Translations under genes and position numbers: made by a program
DNA from: Acetothermia bacterium UBA3571
Lineage (GTDB): Bacteria; Bipolaricaulota; Bipolaricaulia; Bipolaricaulales; Bipolaricaulaceae
Assembly: GCA_002375995.1 (NCBI GenBank)
Contig: DFNI01000004.1
Location: 1-32,232, forward strand
Length of the DNA: 32,232 nucleotides
Reading direction: 5' to 3'
The notes under the pieces: generated by a model
Seen by the model: only the letters and a program-made list of their open reading frames with translations
The model's database searches: none
What the model was told of the DNA's origin: nothing
Part shown: positions 20,484 to 28,926 of the stretch, one piece after another
How the letters are laid out: each line of letters opens with the position of its first letter
Numbering within the stretch: position 1 is the first letter of the stretch

Positions 20484-21776
20484 TTGTCCGCGGGATCGCA
20501 AGGTTTACTGCTGTTCCTCTTGCTTATCATCTCCGCGTTGGCTTCGGGATCGGAGACGGCCCTCACGGCCCTCCCTGAACTTAAGATCCGTTACCTCTCC
20601 GAGCGCTATCCCAAGAAGGCCAAGGCCCTGCGGCATCTCCTCCAGGAGCCCAACGATTTCATCACCGCCCTCCTCATCCTGAACAACCTGGTGAACGTGG
20701 GGGCCTCGGCCCTGGCGACTTTGCTTTTCCTGCGGCTCCTGCCGGCGGATGTGCCCAGTTACGTCACCGGCCTCGTCTCCACCGCGGTGATGACCGCCTC
20801 GCTCCTCCTCATCGGCGAGATCACCCCCAAGAACTGGGCCAAGCACCGGGCCGAGACCTGGACCCTCATCGTGATAAACCCTGTCTGGAAGCTCACCAAG
20901 GCCCTGAACCCCCTCATCCGCGCCTTCCGGGGCATGGCGGGAGGGCTCCTCAGGATCTTCGGGGTGGAGCTGGCGGAGAGGGAGCGGAGCTACGAGGTGG
21001 AGGAAGAGGAGCTGTGGGAGTTGGTGAAGATCTGGCAGGAGAAGGGAATTCTCCCTTATCACGAAGGGGAGATGATCCGCCGGATCCTGGAGCTCGAGGA
21101 CACCACCGTGGAGGAGGTTATGGTCCCCCGCACCGAGATGAAAGCCATCGAGGTGAACACCCCCTTCAAGGAAGTCCTGCGGTTCGTGGTGGAGGACGGC
21201 CACTCCCGTTACCCCGTGTACGAGAAGATCCGGGATAACGTCGTGGGGATCCTTTACGTGAAGGATCTTCTGGCGCTGTTCACCAACGGGGAGGAGCGTC
21301 CCCTACGGGAGCTCCTGCGCCCCGTCTATTACACCCCCACCACCAAGCCCATAAACGTGCTGTTACGGGAGTTTCAGCGGGAGCGGGTGCACATGGCGGT
21401 GGTGGTGGACGAGTACGGCGGGGTGGCGGGGATCGTGACCTTGGAAGACATCCTGGAGGAGATCGTGGGCGAGATCGAGGACGAGTACGACAAGCGCCGG
21501 GCCAAGCAGCTCATAAAGAGGCTCTCGGTGAACGAAGCGCTGGTGGACGGCGACGCGGAGATAAAGCTGGTCAACCGCACCCTGGGATTGGACCTCCCCG
21601 AGGACGAGGGCGTCACGATCTCGGGCCTGATCCTCCATACCTTGGAAGATCTTCCCGACCCCGGGGCGCGGGTGAAGATTGGGAGGGCTCTCCTCACCGT
21701 GGAGGAAGCCACCCAACGGGAGATCCGATCGGTTAGAATCACCATACTTCCGGAGGAGCCGGAAGAAGAAAGCTAA
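20484..21776 (+). CDS. CNNM/CorC (HlyC) family membrane protein with CBS domains
   Basis: This 430-residue protein has three parts. Residues 1-160 are the CNNM transmembrane domain (DUF21), with LLLFLLLIISALASGSETALTAL (the GSE-TA signature), ITALLILNNLVNVGASALATLLFLRLL and LLLIGEITPKNWA. Residues about 205-325 hold a CBS pair (VEEVMVPRTEMKAIE, GHSRYPVYEKIRDNVVGILYVKDLL, VVVDEYGGVAGIVTLEDILEEIVGEIEDEYD). The last 80 residues form the CorC/HlyC domain. Family members mediate or regulate Mg2+/Co2+ export or Na+/Mg2+ exchange. The start codon is TTG at 20484 after GAGGTGATG. It is the first gene of a four-gene plus-strand operon, and the gap to the next start is 13 bases. Confidence 0.95.
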   Translation: MSAGSQGLLLFLLLIISALASGSETALTALPELKIRYLSERYPKKAKALRHLLQEPNDFITALLILNNLVNVGASALATLLFLRLLPADVPSYVTGLVSTAVMTASLLLIGEITPKNWAKHRAETWTLIVINPVWKLTKALNPLIRAFRGMAGGLLRIFGVELAERERSYEVEEEELWELVKIWQEKGILPYHEGEMIRRILELEDTTVEEVMVPRTEMKAIEVNTPFKEVLRFVVEDGHSRYPVYEKIRDNVVGILYVKDLLALFTNGEERPLRELLRPVYYTPTTKPINVLLREFQRERVHMAVVVDEYGGVAGIVTLEDILEEIVGEIEDEYDKRRAKQLIKRLSVNEALVDGDAEIKLVNRTLGLDLPEDEGVTISGLILHTLEDLPDPGARVKIGRALLTVEEATQREIRSVRITILPEEPEEES

Positions 21777-21789
21777 GCGGGGAGGGAAG

Positions 21790-24435
21790 ATGAGATCGAC
21801 CTTAGTGCTTCTACTTTTTCTTTGGGCCATTGTAGGTCTAGCCACGGAGGTTTCCCTTCGGGTGAACTTCAATCCCGAGGACCACACAGTTTCCGGGACG
21901 GAGACCATCGCCTTCGATGCCGCGCCGGCACAGGCGTACTTTGTGCTTTTGGCCAACCTGGGGCGCGAGCCCAACCCCCACATCTCGGGTCGGGCCCTGG
22001 ATGCCACCTATCCCCTGGGTTTCGATCCTTCGTGGACCATTGTGGAGCGGGTCCTGTGGAAGGGGGATGGGCAAGAGGAAGAACTCGATTACACCTTGCT
22101 CCCGTTCCCCGCGGTGATGCAGACCTACTCCCTGGACGATGGGATCATGCGGGTGGAGCTTCCGGAAGGGGCCACGGGAACCTTGGTTATCTATTTCCGC
22201 ACTCGTTTTCCCTACACCTCCATGGGCGAGCCCGGCCGGTTGGGGGACGTTTACACTTGGCGCTTCGGGTGGTACCCCTTGCTCTATCCCGTGACCCCCG
22301 AGACATGGGAGGAATACGGGTTCCGGCTCCCAGCGTATGATTATTCCGTCGAACTTTCCCTTCCCAAGGGATGGGTCACCGCCCTCCCGGGAGACGAGGT
22401 GTCCCGGGAAGAGGGGGAAGAGCGGGTGACTTACCGGGTCCACTGGGACCGGCCCGTACGCAGCCCGGCCCTTTACTTCGCCAAAGAGGACGAGCTCGGC
22501 TCCTTCGTCCTGAAGGGGAAGGATTTCGTCATCGAGGGCTGGTACCTTCCCGGGTTCGAGGAGGAGCTGCGGGCATTGGCCACCGAGGCCCTGGAGATCC
22601 TCCCCTGGTACGGAGAGCGGTTCGGAGAGTGCCCCTACCGACGCATCCTCCTCGCCATGCACCCCAACGAGCCCGGGGCGAGCTTCGCCGCCGACGGGAT
22701 CATCTTCCTCTCCCGCTGGTACTTCGATCGCAAGGACCTCACCGCCAAGGGAGTGCTGGATCGCGTCACCCGCTTCGTGTTGGCCCATGAGCTCGCGCAC
22801 CTTTGGTGGGGGATCGGGATCGGGGTGGACTTCGCCGCCGAGAACTGGCTCTCGGAGGCGTTCGCCCAGTACCTCTCCATCTCCTGGTACGAGGAGGCCT
22901 TCGGCGCGGAGGGGGGAAACGTTTTCGTCCCCGAACTCAAAGGCTTCGGAGAGGAGCTCCTGGAAAACTACCTGGGGTTCGTGAACCTGCGGGAGCACAT
23001 GGTGGAGCTTCCCTATCTGCGCACGGCCTTCCTGGGCTTCGACGAGGCGGTGGTGAAGCCCTTCCGGGAGGTGCGGTACCACAACGTCGATTATGTGCGG
23101 ATATACGACAAAGGTTATTTGGTGGTGCGGGCATTGGCGAGTTATCTCGGAGAATCCCGCTTCCGGGAAGCCTTGAAGATATTGCACCAACGAAAGGCGG
23201 GGGGAGAGCTCACGGTGGAGGAGTTCCGGGCCGCCCTGGAGGAGGTCAGCGGACAAGATCTTGGGCCGTTCTTCTCGGCCTGGGTAACCGGGGAAGCCCA
23301 GGCGGACTATGAGGTGGTCTCCCTCCGGGTCCGCCCCTCCGGTGAGGGGGGATATGAGAGCAAGGTGGAGCTCCGCTTCCGCGGGGAGGGTCCCTTGCCC
23401 GTGGAGGTGGTCTTAGAAGGGGAGGAGGAAGGTCAGGAAAAGCGGATCACCTGGACCCCGAGCACCGAGAAGCCGGTGGAGATCCTCACCGTTACCACCG
23501 AGTTCCGGCCCATCCGGTGCACGGTGGATCCCGAACACCGTGTGCTCGACATCGACCGGCTCAATAACAACTATCCCCGCAAATTTGTAGTGATCTTTGG
23601 GAAGAACGATTTTCCCCTTGACGCTTACTACCTGAAGGTGCTCGATCCCGCCACCGGGGCGATCCAGGGAGGGTATATGGACCGGTTCGCGTGGGCTGTT
23701 CTCCCTCAATCCCGGTATGTAACGGGGTTCGTGCGCTACGGCCGCACCGGTGAGCTCAACGCCTGGGCCCAAGTGAGGGACGACGTGGGCCTCATCGGCG
23801 CGTTGGCCTGGTCCCAGTACCTTTGGACCACCCCAGAAGTGGGGATGGCCGGGGAGACCTGGAGCCGTTCCGGGATCGCGAGCCTGGGGGCCTTCAAACT
23901 ACCCGACACCAAATTGGCTCCCTTTATGGAGCTTCAGTGGGCCGAGATGGTGAACGATGTCTACTGGGGCGATATCTCCCTCATCTACAGCGGCGGCTCC
24001 TGGCGGTTCTGGATCTCGGGGGGCAAGGAATTCCGGCTCGCGCCGCGCACCTACCTTCAGCTGGACGCCGGACTAGGACGGGCCACCGGTGACGTACCCC
24101 AGCTTTTCGAGTTCGGCCTGAAGGAGTTCTTCACCTTCCAAGGGACCGGGCGGGCAAAGGTATCGTTGCGCTCCTCCCTTTGGGTGCCTCCCTGGGAGGA
24201 AAAGTACCGGGTGGGGGATCTCTTTTTGCTCAACAGCGTTACCTTGGGCCTCTTCCTCAACGCGGCCAGGCTGGACGACGATCCCTGGGTGGCCGAGACC
24301 GGGGCGGTGCTGGTGGCGAAGGTGGAGGCTTTAGGCGGCTTTATTCAACTCAATTTGGTGGGAGGAATTGTCTATCCCCTGCTTCCCGAGCTCGGGGAGG
24401 GCAAGATCTTCTTCGGCGTTGCCTCAGGGTCTTAA
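21790..24435 (+). CDS. Secreted M1-type metallopeptidase with predicted C-terminal beta-barrel
   Basis: The product is 881 residues from the ATG after GGGAGGGAAG. A signal peptide covers residues 1-18 (MRSTLVLLLFLWAIVGLA). The M1 gluzincin catalytic site is HELAHLWWG with His333 and His337, and Glu356 in NWLSEAF after the canonical 18-residue interval. The aminopeptidase GAMEN motif is absent. Its place has PGASFAADGIIFLS, as in M1 relatives that are not classical aminopeptidases. From about residue 640 the chain becomes a series of alternating polar and hydrophobic aromatic-rich strands (ELNAWAQV, LIGALAWSQYLW, APFMELQWAEMV, RFWISGGKEFRL, TYLQLDAGLGR, AKVSLRSSLWV, GFIQLNLVGGIVY, GKIFFGV). 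These look like an outer-membrane barrel. A surface-anchored peptidase is the inference. Confidence 0.85.
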   Translation: MRSTLVLLLFLWAIVGLATEVSLRVNFNPEDHTVSGTETIAFDAAPAQAYFVLLANLGREPNPHISGRALDATYPLGFDPSWTIVERVLWKGDGQEEELDYTLLPFPAVMQTYSLDDGIMRVELPEGATGTLVIYFRTRFPYTSMGEPGRLGDVYTWRFGWYPLLYPVTPETWEEYGFRLPAYDYSVELSLPKGWVTALPGDEVSREEGEERVTYRVHWDRPVRSPALYFAKEDELGSFVLKGKDFVIEGWYLPGFEEELRALATEALEILPWYGERFGECPYRRILLAMHPNEPGASFAADGIIFLSRWYFDRKDLTAKGVLDRVTRFVLAHELAHLWWGIGIGVDFAAENWLSEAFAQYLSISWYEEAFGAEGGNVFVPELKGFGEELLENYLGFVNLREHMVELPYLRTAFLGFDEAVVKPFREVRYHNVDYVRIYDKGYLVVRALASYLGESRFREALKILHQRKAGGELTVEEFRAALEEVSGQDLGPFFSAWVTGEAQADYEVVSLRVRPSGEGGYESKVELRFRGEGPLPVEVVLEGEEEGQEKRITWTPSTEKPVEILTVTTEFRPIRCTVDPEHRVLDIDRLNNNYPRKFVVIFGKNDFPLDAYYLKVLDPATGAIQGGYMDRFAWAVLPQSRYVTGFVRYGRTGELNAWAQVRDDVGLIGALAWSQYLWTTPEVGMAGETWSRSGIASLGAFKLPDTKLAPFMELQWAEMVNDVYWGDISLIYSGGSWRFWISGGKEFRLAPRTYLQLDAGLGRATGDVPQLFEFGLKEFFTFQGTGRAKVSLRSSLWVPPWEEKYRVGDLFLLNSVTLGLFLNAARLDDDPWVAETGAVLVAKVEALGGFIQLNLVGGIVYPLLPELGEGKIFFGVASGS

Positions 24436-24444
24436 GGAGGGAAG

Positions 24445-26841
24445 ATGCGGGTCTCACTCCGCTGGATTGCCGAATACGTGGATCTTCCGGAGGTGGATCT
24501 GGAGGCGCTGGTGGAGCGCCTCACCCTCGCGGGCCTGGAGGTGGAGGGTGCCCAGGAGCTCGGACCCGTTGAGGGTGTAGTGTGTGGGAGGATCGTGAAG
24601 GTCGCCTCTCATCCCAACGCCGACCGCCTCAAAGTCTGCGAGGTGGAAGCCGGTGGCAAGTGTTACACCCTCGTCTCGGGGGCCCCGAACCTAGCGGAGG
24701 GGGCGTGGGTTCCCCTCGCTTTGCCTGGCGCACGCCTCCCCTCGGGGGTCGAGGTCAAGGCGGTGAACCTGCGGGGGGTGGAGTCGCAAGGGATGATCCT
24801 CTCCGCCCAGGATTTGTCGCTGGAGGAAAAGTCCGCCGGCATCTGGATCCTCCCCGGGCCCCAGGGCGGGGAGGATTTGGGAGCGCTTCTTGAGCTGCCC
24901 GACACGATCCTCTCTCTCAAAATCACCTCCAACCGGCCAGATCTCTTGGGGATTTACGGGATCGCCCGGGAGTGTGCCGCCCTCTTCGGAAGCGACCTCA
25001 GGGAACTCGACCTCTCGTTTCCCGAAACCGACCCCCCGATCGATTTCCGGGTAACCCTGGAGGACCCCCGGGACTGTCCCCGCTACATTGCCCGGGAGAT
25101 CAAAGTGGGAAAGGGGGAGCTTCCCCTGGTGTTCGCGGCGCGCCTCTACAAGGCGGGGATGAGGCCGTTGCATCCGGTGGTAGACGTGACCAACTACGTG
25201 ATGTTGGAGCTCGGGGAGCCCCTCCACGCCTTCGATCTGGCGAAGATCCCTTCCCGCTGGATCCACGTCCGCCGGGCAAAGCCGGGGGAGAGGATGCGCA
25301 CGTTGGACGGGGTGGAGCGGGACCTCTCCCCGGAAGTCCTCCTCATCACTGACGGCGAACACCCCATCGCCCTGGCGGGAATTATGGGCGGAGAAGAGAC
25401 CGAGGTTTCCCCGGACACTACCGAGGTGCTCCTCGAGGCAGCCAACTTCGCCCCCGCCCGGATCCGGCGCGGCTCCCGGGCGGTGGGGCTCAGGACCGAG
25501 GCATCGCTTCGGTTCGAGCGAAACCTCTCTCCGGAGCTGGCGGACCTGGGCTCCCGGCGCACCTGCCACTTCTACGCCAAGTACCTCGCGGGGCGGGTGG
25601 CCCGGGGGGCCGCGGAGGCTTATCCCGACCCGAAGAAGGCCCACGTCATTTCCCTGAGGAAGTCCCGGGTGGGGGAGATCTTAGGTGTGGAGATCCCGGA
25701 CGACGAGGTCAGGAAGTGTCTAGAGCGCTTGGAGATGGAGGTAAGCACCAAGGGGGATCGCTTTCAAGTACGAGTGCCGCCCCACCGCACGGACCTCGAG
25801 CGGGAGATAGATCTCATCGAGGAGATAGCCCGGGTATATGGGTACGAACGGATTCCCGTCGCCCCCCCGGTGGTGCCCCTACGGCGGGGAGGGAAGGATC
25901 CCCGGGAGGAGTTCGCCGACGAAGTGCGGAAGGTTTGCTCCGCGTTGGGATTACACGAGGTCCTCACCCCCGGACTCGTTCCCGCGGAGGCCGCCGAAGT
26001 GCGGCTCAAGAACCCCATGGCCGCGGGACAGGACGGCCTCAGGGCTTCGTTGCGCCACGGGCTACTAGAAGTGGTGCGGGAGAACTTCGCCTCCCAAGCT
26101 GAGGGGTTAGCCATCTTCGAGGTGGGCCGGGTATTCCTTTTGCGGGAAGGCGAGGTGGTGGAAGAGGACCACCTCGGGGTGGCCCTGGCCGGACGCACCA
26201 GGATCCCCTTGGCGGGAAAGGAAAGTTTCGGGCCTTCACACCTCAAGGGGATCCTGGACGGGGTTCTTGCGGCGCTTAGGGTAAAAGGGGTCAAGTTGGG
26301 GGAGATCGACGTTCCTTGGCTCCATCCCTTCCGCCGCGCCGGCATCTACCTCGTGACGCGTGATGCGCTACGCGTACCGGGGGCAGAAGAAGAAAACGCG
26401 TCACGCGCCACGCATCGCGCGTCGCGGATGTTGATCGGTTGGTTGGGGGAGCTGACGCCGAAGGCAGCTGGTGATATACCGGGCGACCCGAGGGTGCTGA
26501 TGTTAGAGCTATCCCTTTCGCCCCTGCGGGAGGCCCAGGCGGAAGCGCGGTTCCGTCCGTTGCCCCGTTATCCGGCTTCCAAACGGGACCTTTCTCTCCT
26601 CGTCCCCCTCGAGGTGCCCGAGGAAAGGATCCGGGAGGGGATTCTGACGGAGGAGTTGGTAGAGTCGGTGTTCCTGTACGACCTCTACACCGGCGAAGGG
26701 ATACCTGAGGAGACGCGGTCCCTCACCTACGAGGTGGTATTCCGCCATCCGGATCGCACCCTCTCCTCCGAGGAAGTGGAAGAGGCGGTCCGGCGGATCC
26801 TGGCGCGCCTCGAGCCCCTGGGCGTGCGGCTGCGGGGCTGA
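24445..26841 (+). CDS. pheT: Phenylalanyl-tRNA synthetase beta subunit
   Basis: The 798-residue product has all PheT domains: the N-terminal MRVSLRWIAEYVDLP, the tRNA-binding OB fold (residues 39-150, GRIVKVASHPNADRLKVCEVE), B3/B4 (PLHPVVDVTNYVMLELGEPLHAFD), B5 (ISLRKSRVGEILGVEIPDDEV), the catalytic-like domain, and a C-terminal FDX-ACB anticodon domain (FRPLPRYPASKRDLSLLVP). It pairs with PheS to charge tRNA-Phe. The pheS gene is not upstream, where it usually lies. Residues about 636-661, between GIYLV and MLIGWLGEL, are an in-frame insertion made by a palindromic repeat. The family normally has only a few residues there. The Shine-Dalgarno sequence is AAGGAGGGAAG. Confidence 0.97.
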   Translation: MRVSLRWIAEYVDLPEVDLEALVERLTLAGLEVEGAQELGPVEGVVCGRIVKVASHPNADRLKVCEVEAGGKCYTLVSGAPNLAEGAWVPLALPGARLPSGVEVKAVNLRGVESQGMILSAQDLSLEEKSAGIWILPGPQGGEDLGALLELPDTILSLKITSNRPDLLGIYGIARECAALFGSDLRELDLSFPETDPPIDFRVTLEDPRDCPRYIAREIKVGKGELPLVFAARLYKAGMRPLHPVVDVTNYVMLELGEPLHAFDLAKIPSRWIHVRRAKPGERMRTLDGVERDLSPEVLLITDGEHPIALAGIMGGEETEVSPDTTEVLLEAANFAPARIRRGSRAVGLRTEASLRFERNLSPELADLGSRRTCHFYAKYLAGRVARGAAEAYPDPKKAHVISLRKSRVGEILGVEIPDDEVRKCLERLEMEVSTKGDRFQVRVPPHRTDLEREIDLIEEIARVYGYERIPVAPPVVPLRRGGKDPREEFADEVRKVCSALGLHEVLTPGLVPAEAAEVRLKNPMAAGQDGLRASLRHGLLEVVRENFASQAEGLAIFEVGRVFLLREGEVVEEDHLGVALAGRTRIPLAGKESFGPSHLKGILDGVLAALRVKGVKLGEIDVPWLHPFRRAGIYLVTRDALRVPGAEEENASRATHRASRMLIGWLGELTPKAAGDIPGDPRVLMLELSLSPLREAQAEARFRPLPRYPASKRDLSLLVPLEVPEERIREGILTEELVESVFLYDLYTGEGIPEETRSLTYEVVFRHPDRTLSSEEVEEAVRRILARLEPLGVRLRG
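26355..26423. repeat. Palindromic element inserted in frame within pheT
   Basis: Two 21-base arms (26355-26375 and 26403-26423) are inverted copies of each other with 17 of 21 positions matching, and both are built from ACGCG/GATGCG units. A 27-base centre contains the A-rich GAAGAAGAAAACG. The base composition and repeats differ from the surrounding gene. The element keeps the frame and adds about 25 residues to the protein, in the manner of small palindromic elements found inside genes of some bacteria. Confidence 0.7.
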
Positions 26842-26844
26842 GCC

Positions 26845-27276
26845 ATGGAGCGGGTGGTGATCACAGAGGGGCCTGAGGAGACGATGGCTTTGGGGGTGGA
26901 GCTCGCCGGGGAGTTGCGCCAGGGGGATGTGGTGGCCCTGGTGGGGGAGTTGGGGGCGGGGAAAACCACCTTAGTGCAGGGGATCGCTCGGGGCCTTTTC
27001 GTGACCGAAAACGTCTCCTCGGCGAGCTTCGTTTTGGCCCGCACCTATCGGGGAAAGATCCCGCTCCATCACTTGGATGCCTATCGGCTCGAGTCTCCCC
27101 AGGAGTTGTTCGAGGTGGGGCTGGATCAGCTTTTACCTCCTGAGGAAGGGGTGACGGTGGTGGAGTGGGCGGACAAGATCTACGACCTCATCCCCAAGGG
27201 GGCCCTGTGGGTAACGATCGAGTTCCTAAACGGTGACCGCCGCCGCATTACCCTCCGCCGTCCGCGGGCTAAATGA
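26845..27276 (+). CDS. tsaE: tRNA threonylcarbamoyladenosine biosynthesis ATPase TsaE
   Basis: This 143-residue ATPase (YjeE family) works with TsaB and TsaD in adding threonylcarbamoyl to A37 of ANN-decoding tRNAs. Walker A reads GELGAGKTT (residues 34-42). The family motifs VSSASFVLARTY (57-68), LHHLDAYRL (74-82), VEWADK (106-111) and the closing RRRITLRR strand are all present. The canonical S-P-T-F at the switch segment is S-A-S-F here, a conservative variant. The start lies three bases after the pheT stop. The trmO gene at 2738 encodes the enzyme that further methylates the same t6A base. Confidence 0.95.
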   Translation: MERVVITEGPEETMALGVELAGELRQGDVVALVGELGAGKTTLVQGIARGLFVTENVSSASFVLARTYRGKIPLHHLDAYRLESPQELFEVGLDQLLPPEEGVTVVEWADKIYDLIPKGALWVTIEFLNGDRRRITLRRPRAK

Positions 27277-27588
27277 AGTCCCCCGGAGATCCTCGACCGC
27301 ATTGGGACACAAAGAGGCACCGATCCGGACGTTCTTCATTTGGCCCCGACGTAGGTTCTGGGCAGGGGGAGGAGGTATGTTCGCCTTGGTCCGCGGCGTT
27401 GGTTTCCCGTTCCTTCCTCTAGGCCGTCGACCCAAGAATTTCGAAGAGCAGCCGGGATCGGCGTGTAGCCCCCAGTCCACGCCTACCCGCCCGTCGTTTG
27501 TCATGGCCATGGTCGCCCTCCATCGTACGCCCGTGGGGTCTCCCTCAAGGACAGTGAGGCGGGGTTTTTGACGTTTTGGAATTAGGTT
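27277..27588. other. Intergenic region with a decayed fragment similar to the neighbouring beta-CASP gene
   Basis: These 312 bases hold no convincing gene. Open frames on both strands give arginine- and proline-rich sequences with no family match. At 27458-27480, 23 bases match 27710-27732 inside the beta-CASP gene at 21 of 23 positions, in the same orientation. The flanks are also similar, and the minus-strand translation VDWGLHADP matches VDWALHADP of that gene. This reads as a remnant of an old partial duplication. The region also contains the candidate terminator near 27543-27569. Confidence 0.5.
27543..27569 (+). terminator. Weak candidate terminator of the CNNM-M1-pheT-tsaE operon
   Basis: CCTCA (27543-27547) and TGAGG (27555-27559) pair over a seven-base loop. 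CGGGG and five T residues (27565-27569) follow. The stem is short and lies about 270 bases beyond the tsaE stop. Confidence 0.35.
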
Positions 27589-28926
27589 CTAGATCTCCAC
27601 CGTCTCGTGCCAGGCGGGGATGTGGACCGAATAGCCGTGGGAGATCAGCCGCTCCGCCAACGCCGCCAACGCCCGGTCTTCCCCGTGCACGAGGAAGATG
27701 AGGTCCGGGTCGGCGTGTAACGCCCAGTCCACCAGGATCCCCTGGTCGGCGTGGGCCGATAACCCCTCTATCCGCACGATGTTGGCCCTGACCGGGACGA
27801 TGGACCCCATGATCTCTACTCTCTCCGCCCCGTCTAAAATCTGCCGCCCCAGGGTCCCCTCGGCCTGGTATCCCACGAACACCACCGAGGACTCGGGTCG
27901 GGGGAGGTTGGCCTTGAGGTGGAAGAGGATCCGCCCGCCAGTGCACATGCCGCTTCCGGCGATAATGATGGCGCCCCCTTGGTCGCTGGGGATCTTCTTG
28001 GAGGCCCGGCGCGTGAGCGTATACCGCAGAAGTTCGAACGCAAACGGGTTGCGCTTCTTGCGGAATACCCTGCGGGCGGGCTCGGGGAACCGCTCGGAGT
28101 GCTTCTCGAATATCCGCGTGGCCGCCGTGGCGAGGGGGGAGTCGAGGTAGATCTCGCACTTGGGGATCTTCCGCTCCCGCCACAAACGGTAGAGGATGTA
28201 AAGCACCTCCTGGGTGCGCTCCAGGGCAAAGGAGGGGATGATCACGTTCCCCCCGGCCTCGAAGGTCCGGAGGATAACCTGTCTCAGCTCCTCGATGGAT
28301 TCCTCTATGGGCCGGTGGGTGCGGTCTCCGTAGGTGGACTCCAGGATTAACACGTCCGCCTTGGGGGGATAGGCGGGATCCTCCACCAGGGGTTTTTTCC
28401 GGTTCCCCAGGTCCCCGGAGAAGACCACGGTCTTCCCCTCGGCCCGCACCACCACGAACGCCGCCCCCATAATGTGCCCGGCGTCCATGAGGGTGAGCTC
28501 CACCTTGGGGGCCATGCGGTAGTGCTGGCCGTATTCCAGGAGCCGGTCCATGCGGTCCAACGCCAGGAAGGCGTCCTCGGTGGTGTAGAGGGGCTCCTCC
28601 CCGTCCTCGGCCTCTTCCTGGATCCGGGCGGCGTCCATGAGCATGATGTGGGCGATGTCCCGGGTGGGGGGCGTGGCCACGATTCGGCCCCGGAACCCCT
28701 CCCGGACGAGCCGGGGGATCAGGCCCAGGTGGTCCAGGTGCCCGTGGGTGAGGATGAGCCGGCGCACCGCCGCGGGATCGAACGGGAAGGGGATGCGGTT
28801 GCGCTCCTCCAGCTCCGGGAGCCCTTGGAACATGCCACAGTCCACCAGGAACTCCGTGGTCTGGGTCTTTACGTGAAAACACGACCCCGTAACGGTCTGC
28901 GCCGCTCCGGCGAAGGTGATCCTCAA
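27589..28926 (-). CDS. MBL-fold beta-CASP ribonuclease-like protein (YsnA/CPSF73 type)
   Basis: The product is 445 residues from TTG 28926, which overlaps the stop of the upstream NuoF-like gene as TTGA and follows GGAGGTCGTGCG. A longer frame to ATG 29052 runs inside that gene and is rejected. The metallo-beta-lactamase motif HGHLDH is at residues 61-66. Further ligand motifs are AGHIMGAAF and FSGDLGN. The beta-CASP part follows with ILESTYGDR, IIPSFALERTQEVLYIL, IIIAGSGMCTGGRILFHL, the motif B block GLSAHADQ and the motif C block LVHGED. Family members are RNA endo- or exonucleases of the KH-less COG1236 class. Translational coupling to diaphorase subunits is unusual. The function here is not known. 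Confidence 0.92.
   Translation of the reverse strand: MRITFAGAAQTVTGSCFHVKTQTTEFLVDCGMFQGLPELEERNRIPFPFDPAAVRRLILTHGHLDHLGLIPRLVREGFRGRIVATPPTRDIAHIMLMDAARIQEEAEDGEEPLYTTEDAFLALDRMDRLLEYGQHYRMAPKVELTLMDAGHIMGAAFVVVRAEGKTVVFSGDLGNRKKPLVEDPAYPPKADVLILESTYGDRTHRPIEESIEELRQVILRTFEAGGNVIIPSFALERTQEVLYILYRLWRERKIPKCEIYLDSPLATAATRIFEKHSERFPEPARRVFRKKRNPFAFELLRYTLTRRASKKIPSDQGGAIIIAGSGMCTGGRILFHLKANLPRPESSVVFVGYQAEGTLGRQILDGAERVEIMGSIVPVRANIVRIEGLSAHADQGILVDWALHADPDLIFLVHGEDRALAALAERLISHGYSVHIPAWHETVEI

Noticed and set aside
21838..23256. 472-codon minus-strand frame opposite the M1 peptidase gene
   Set aside because: No motifs. The plus frame has a signal peptide and the HExxH site.
27545..28882. 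445-codon minus frame overlapping the beta-CASP gene in another phase
   Set aside because: Pro/Gly/His/Arg-rich out-of-phase reading. The correct phase carries HGHLDH and the beta-CASP motifs.
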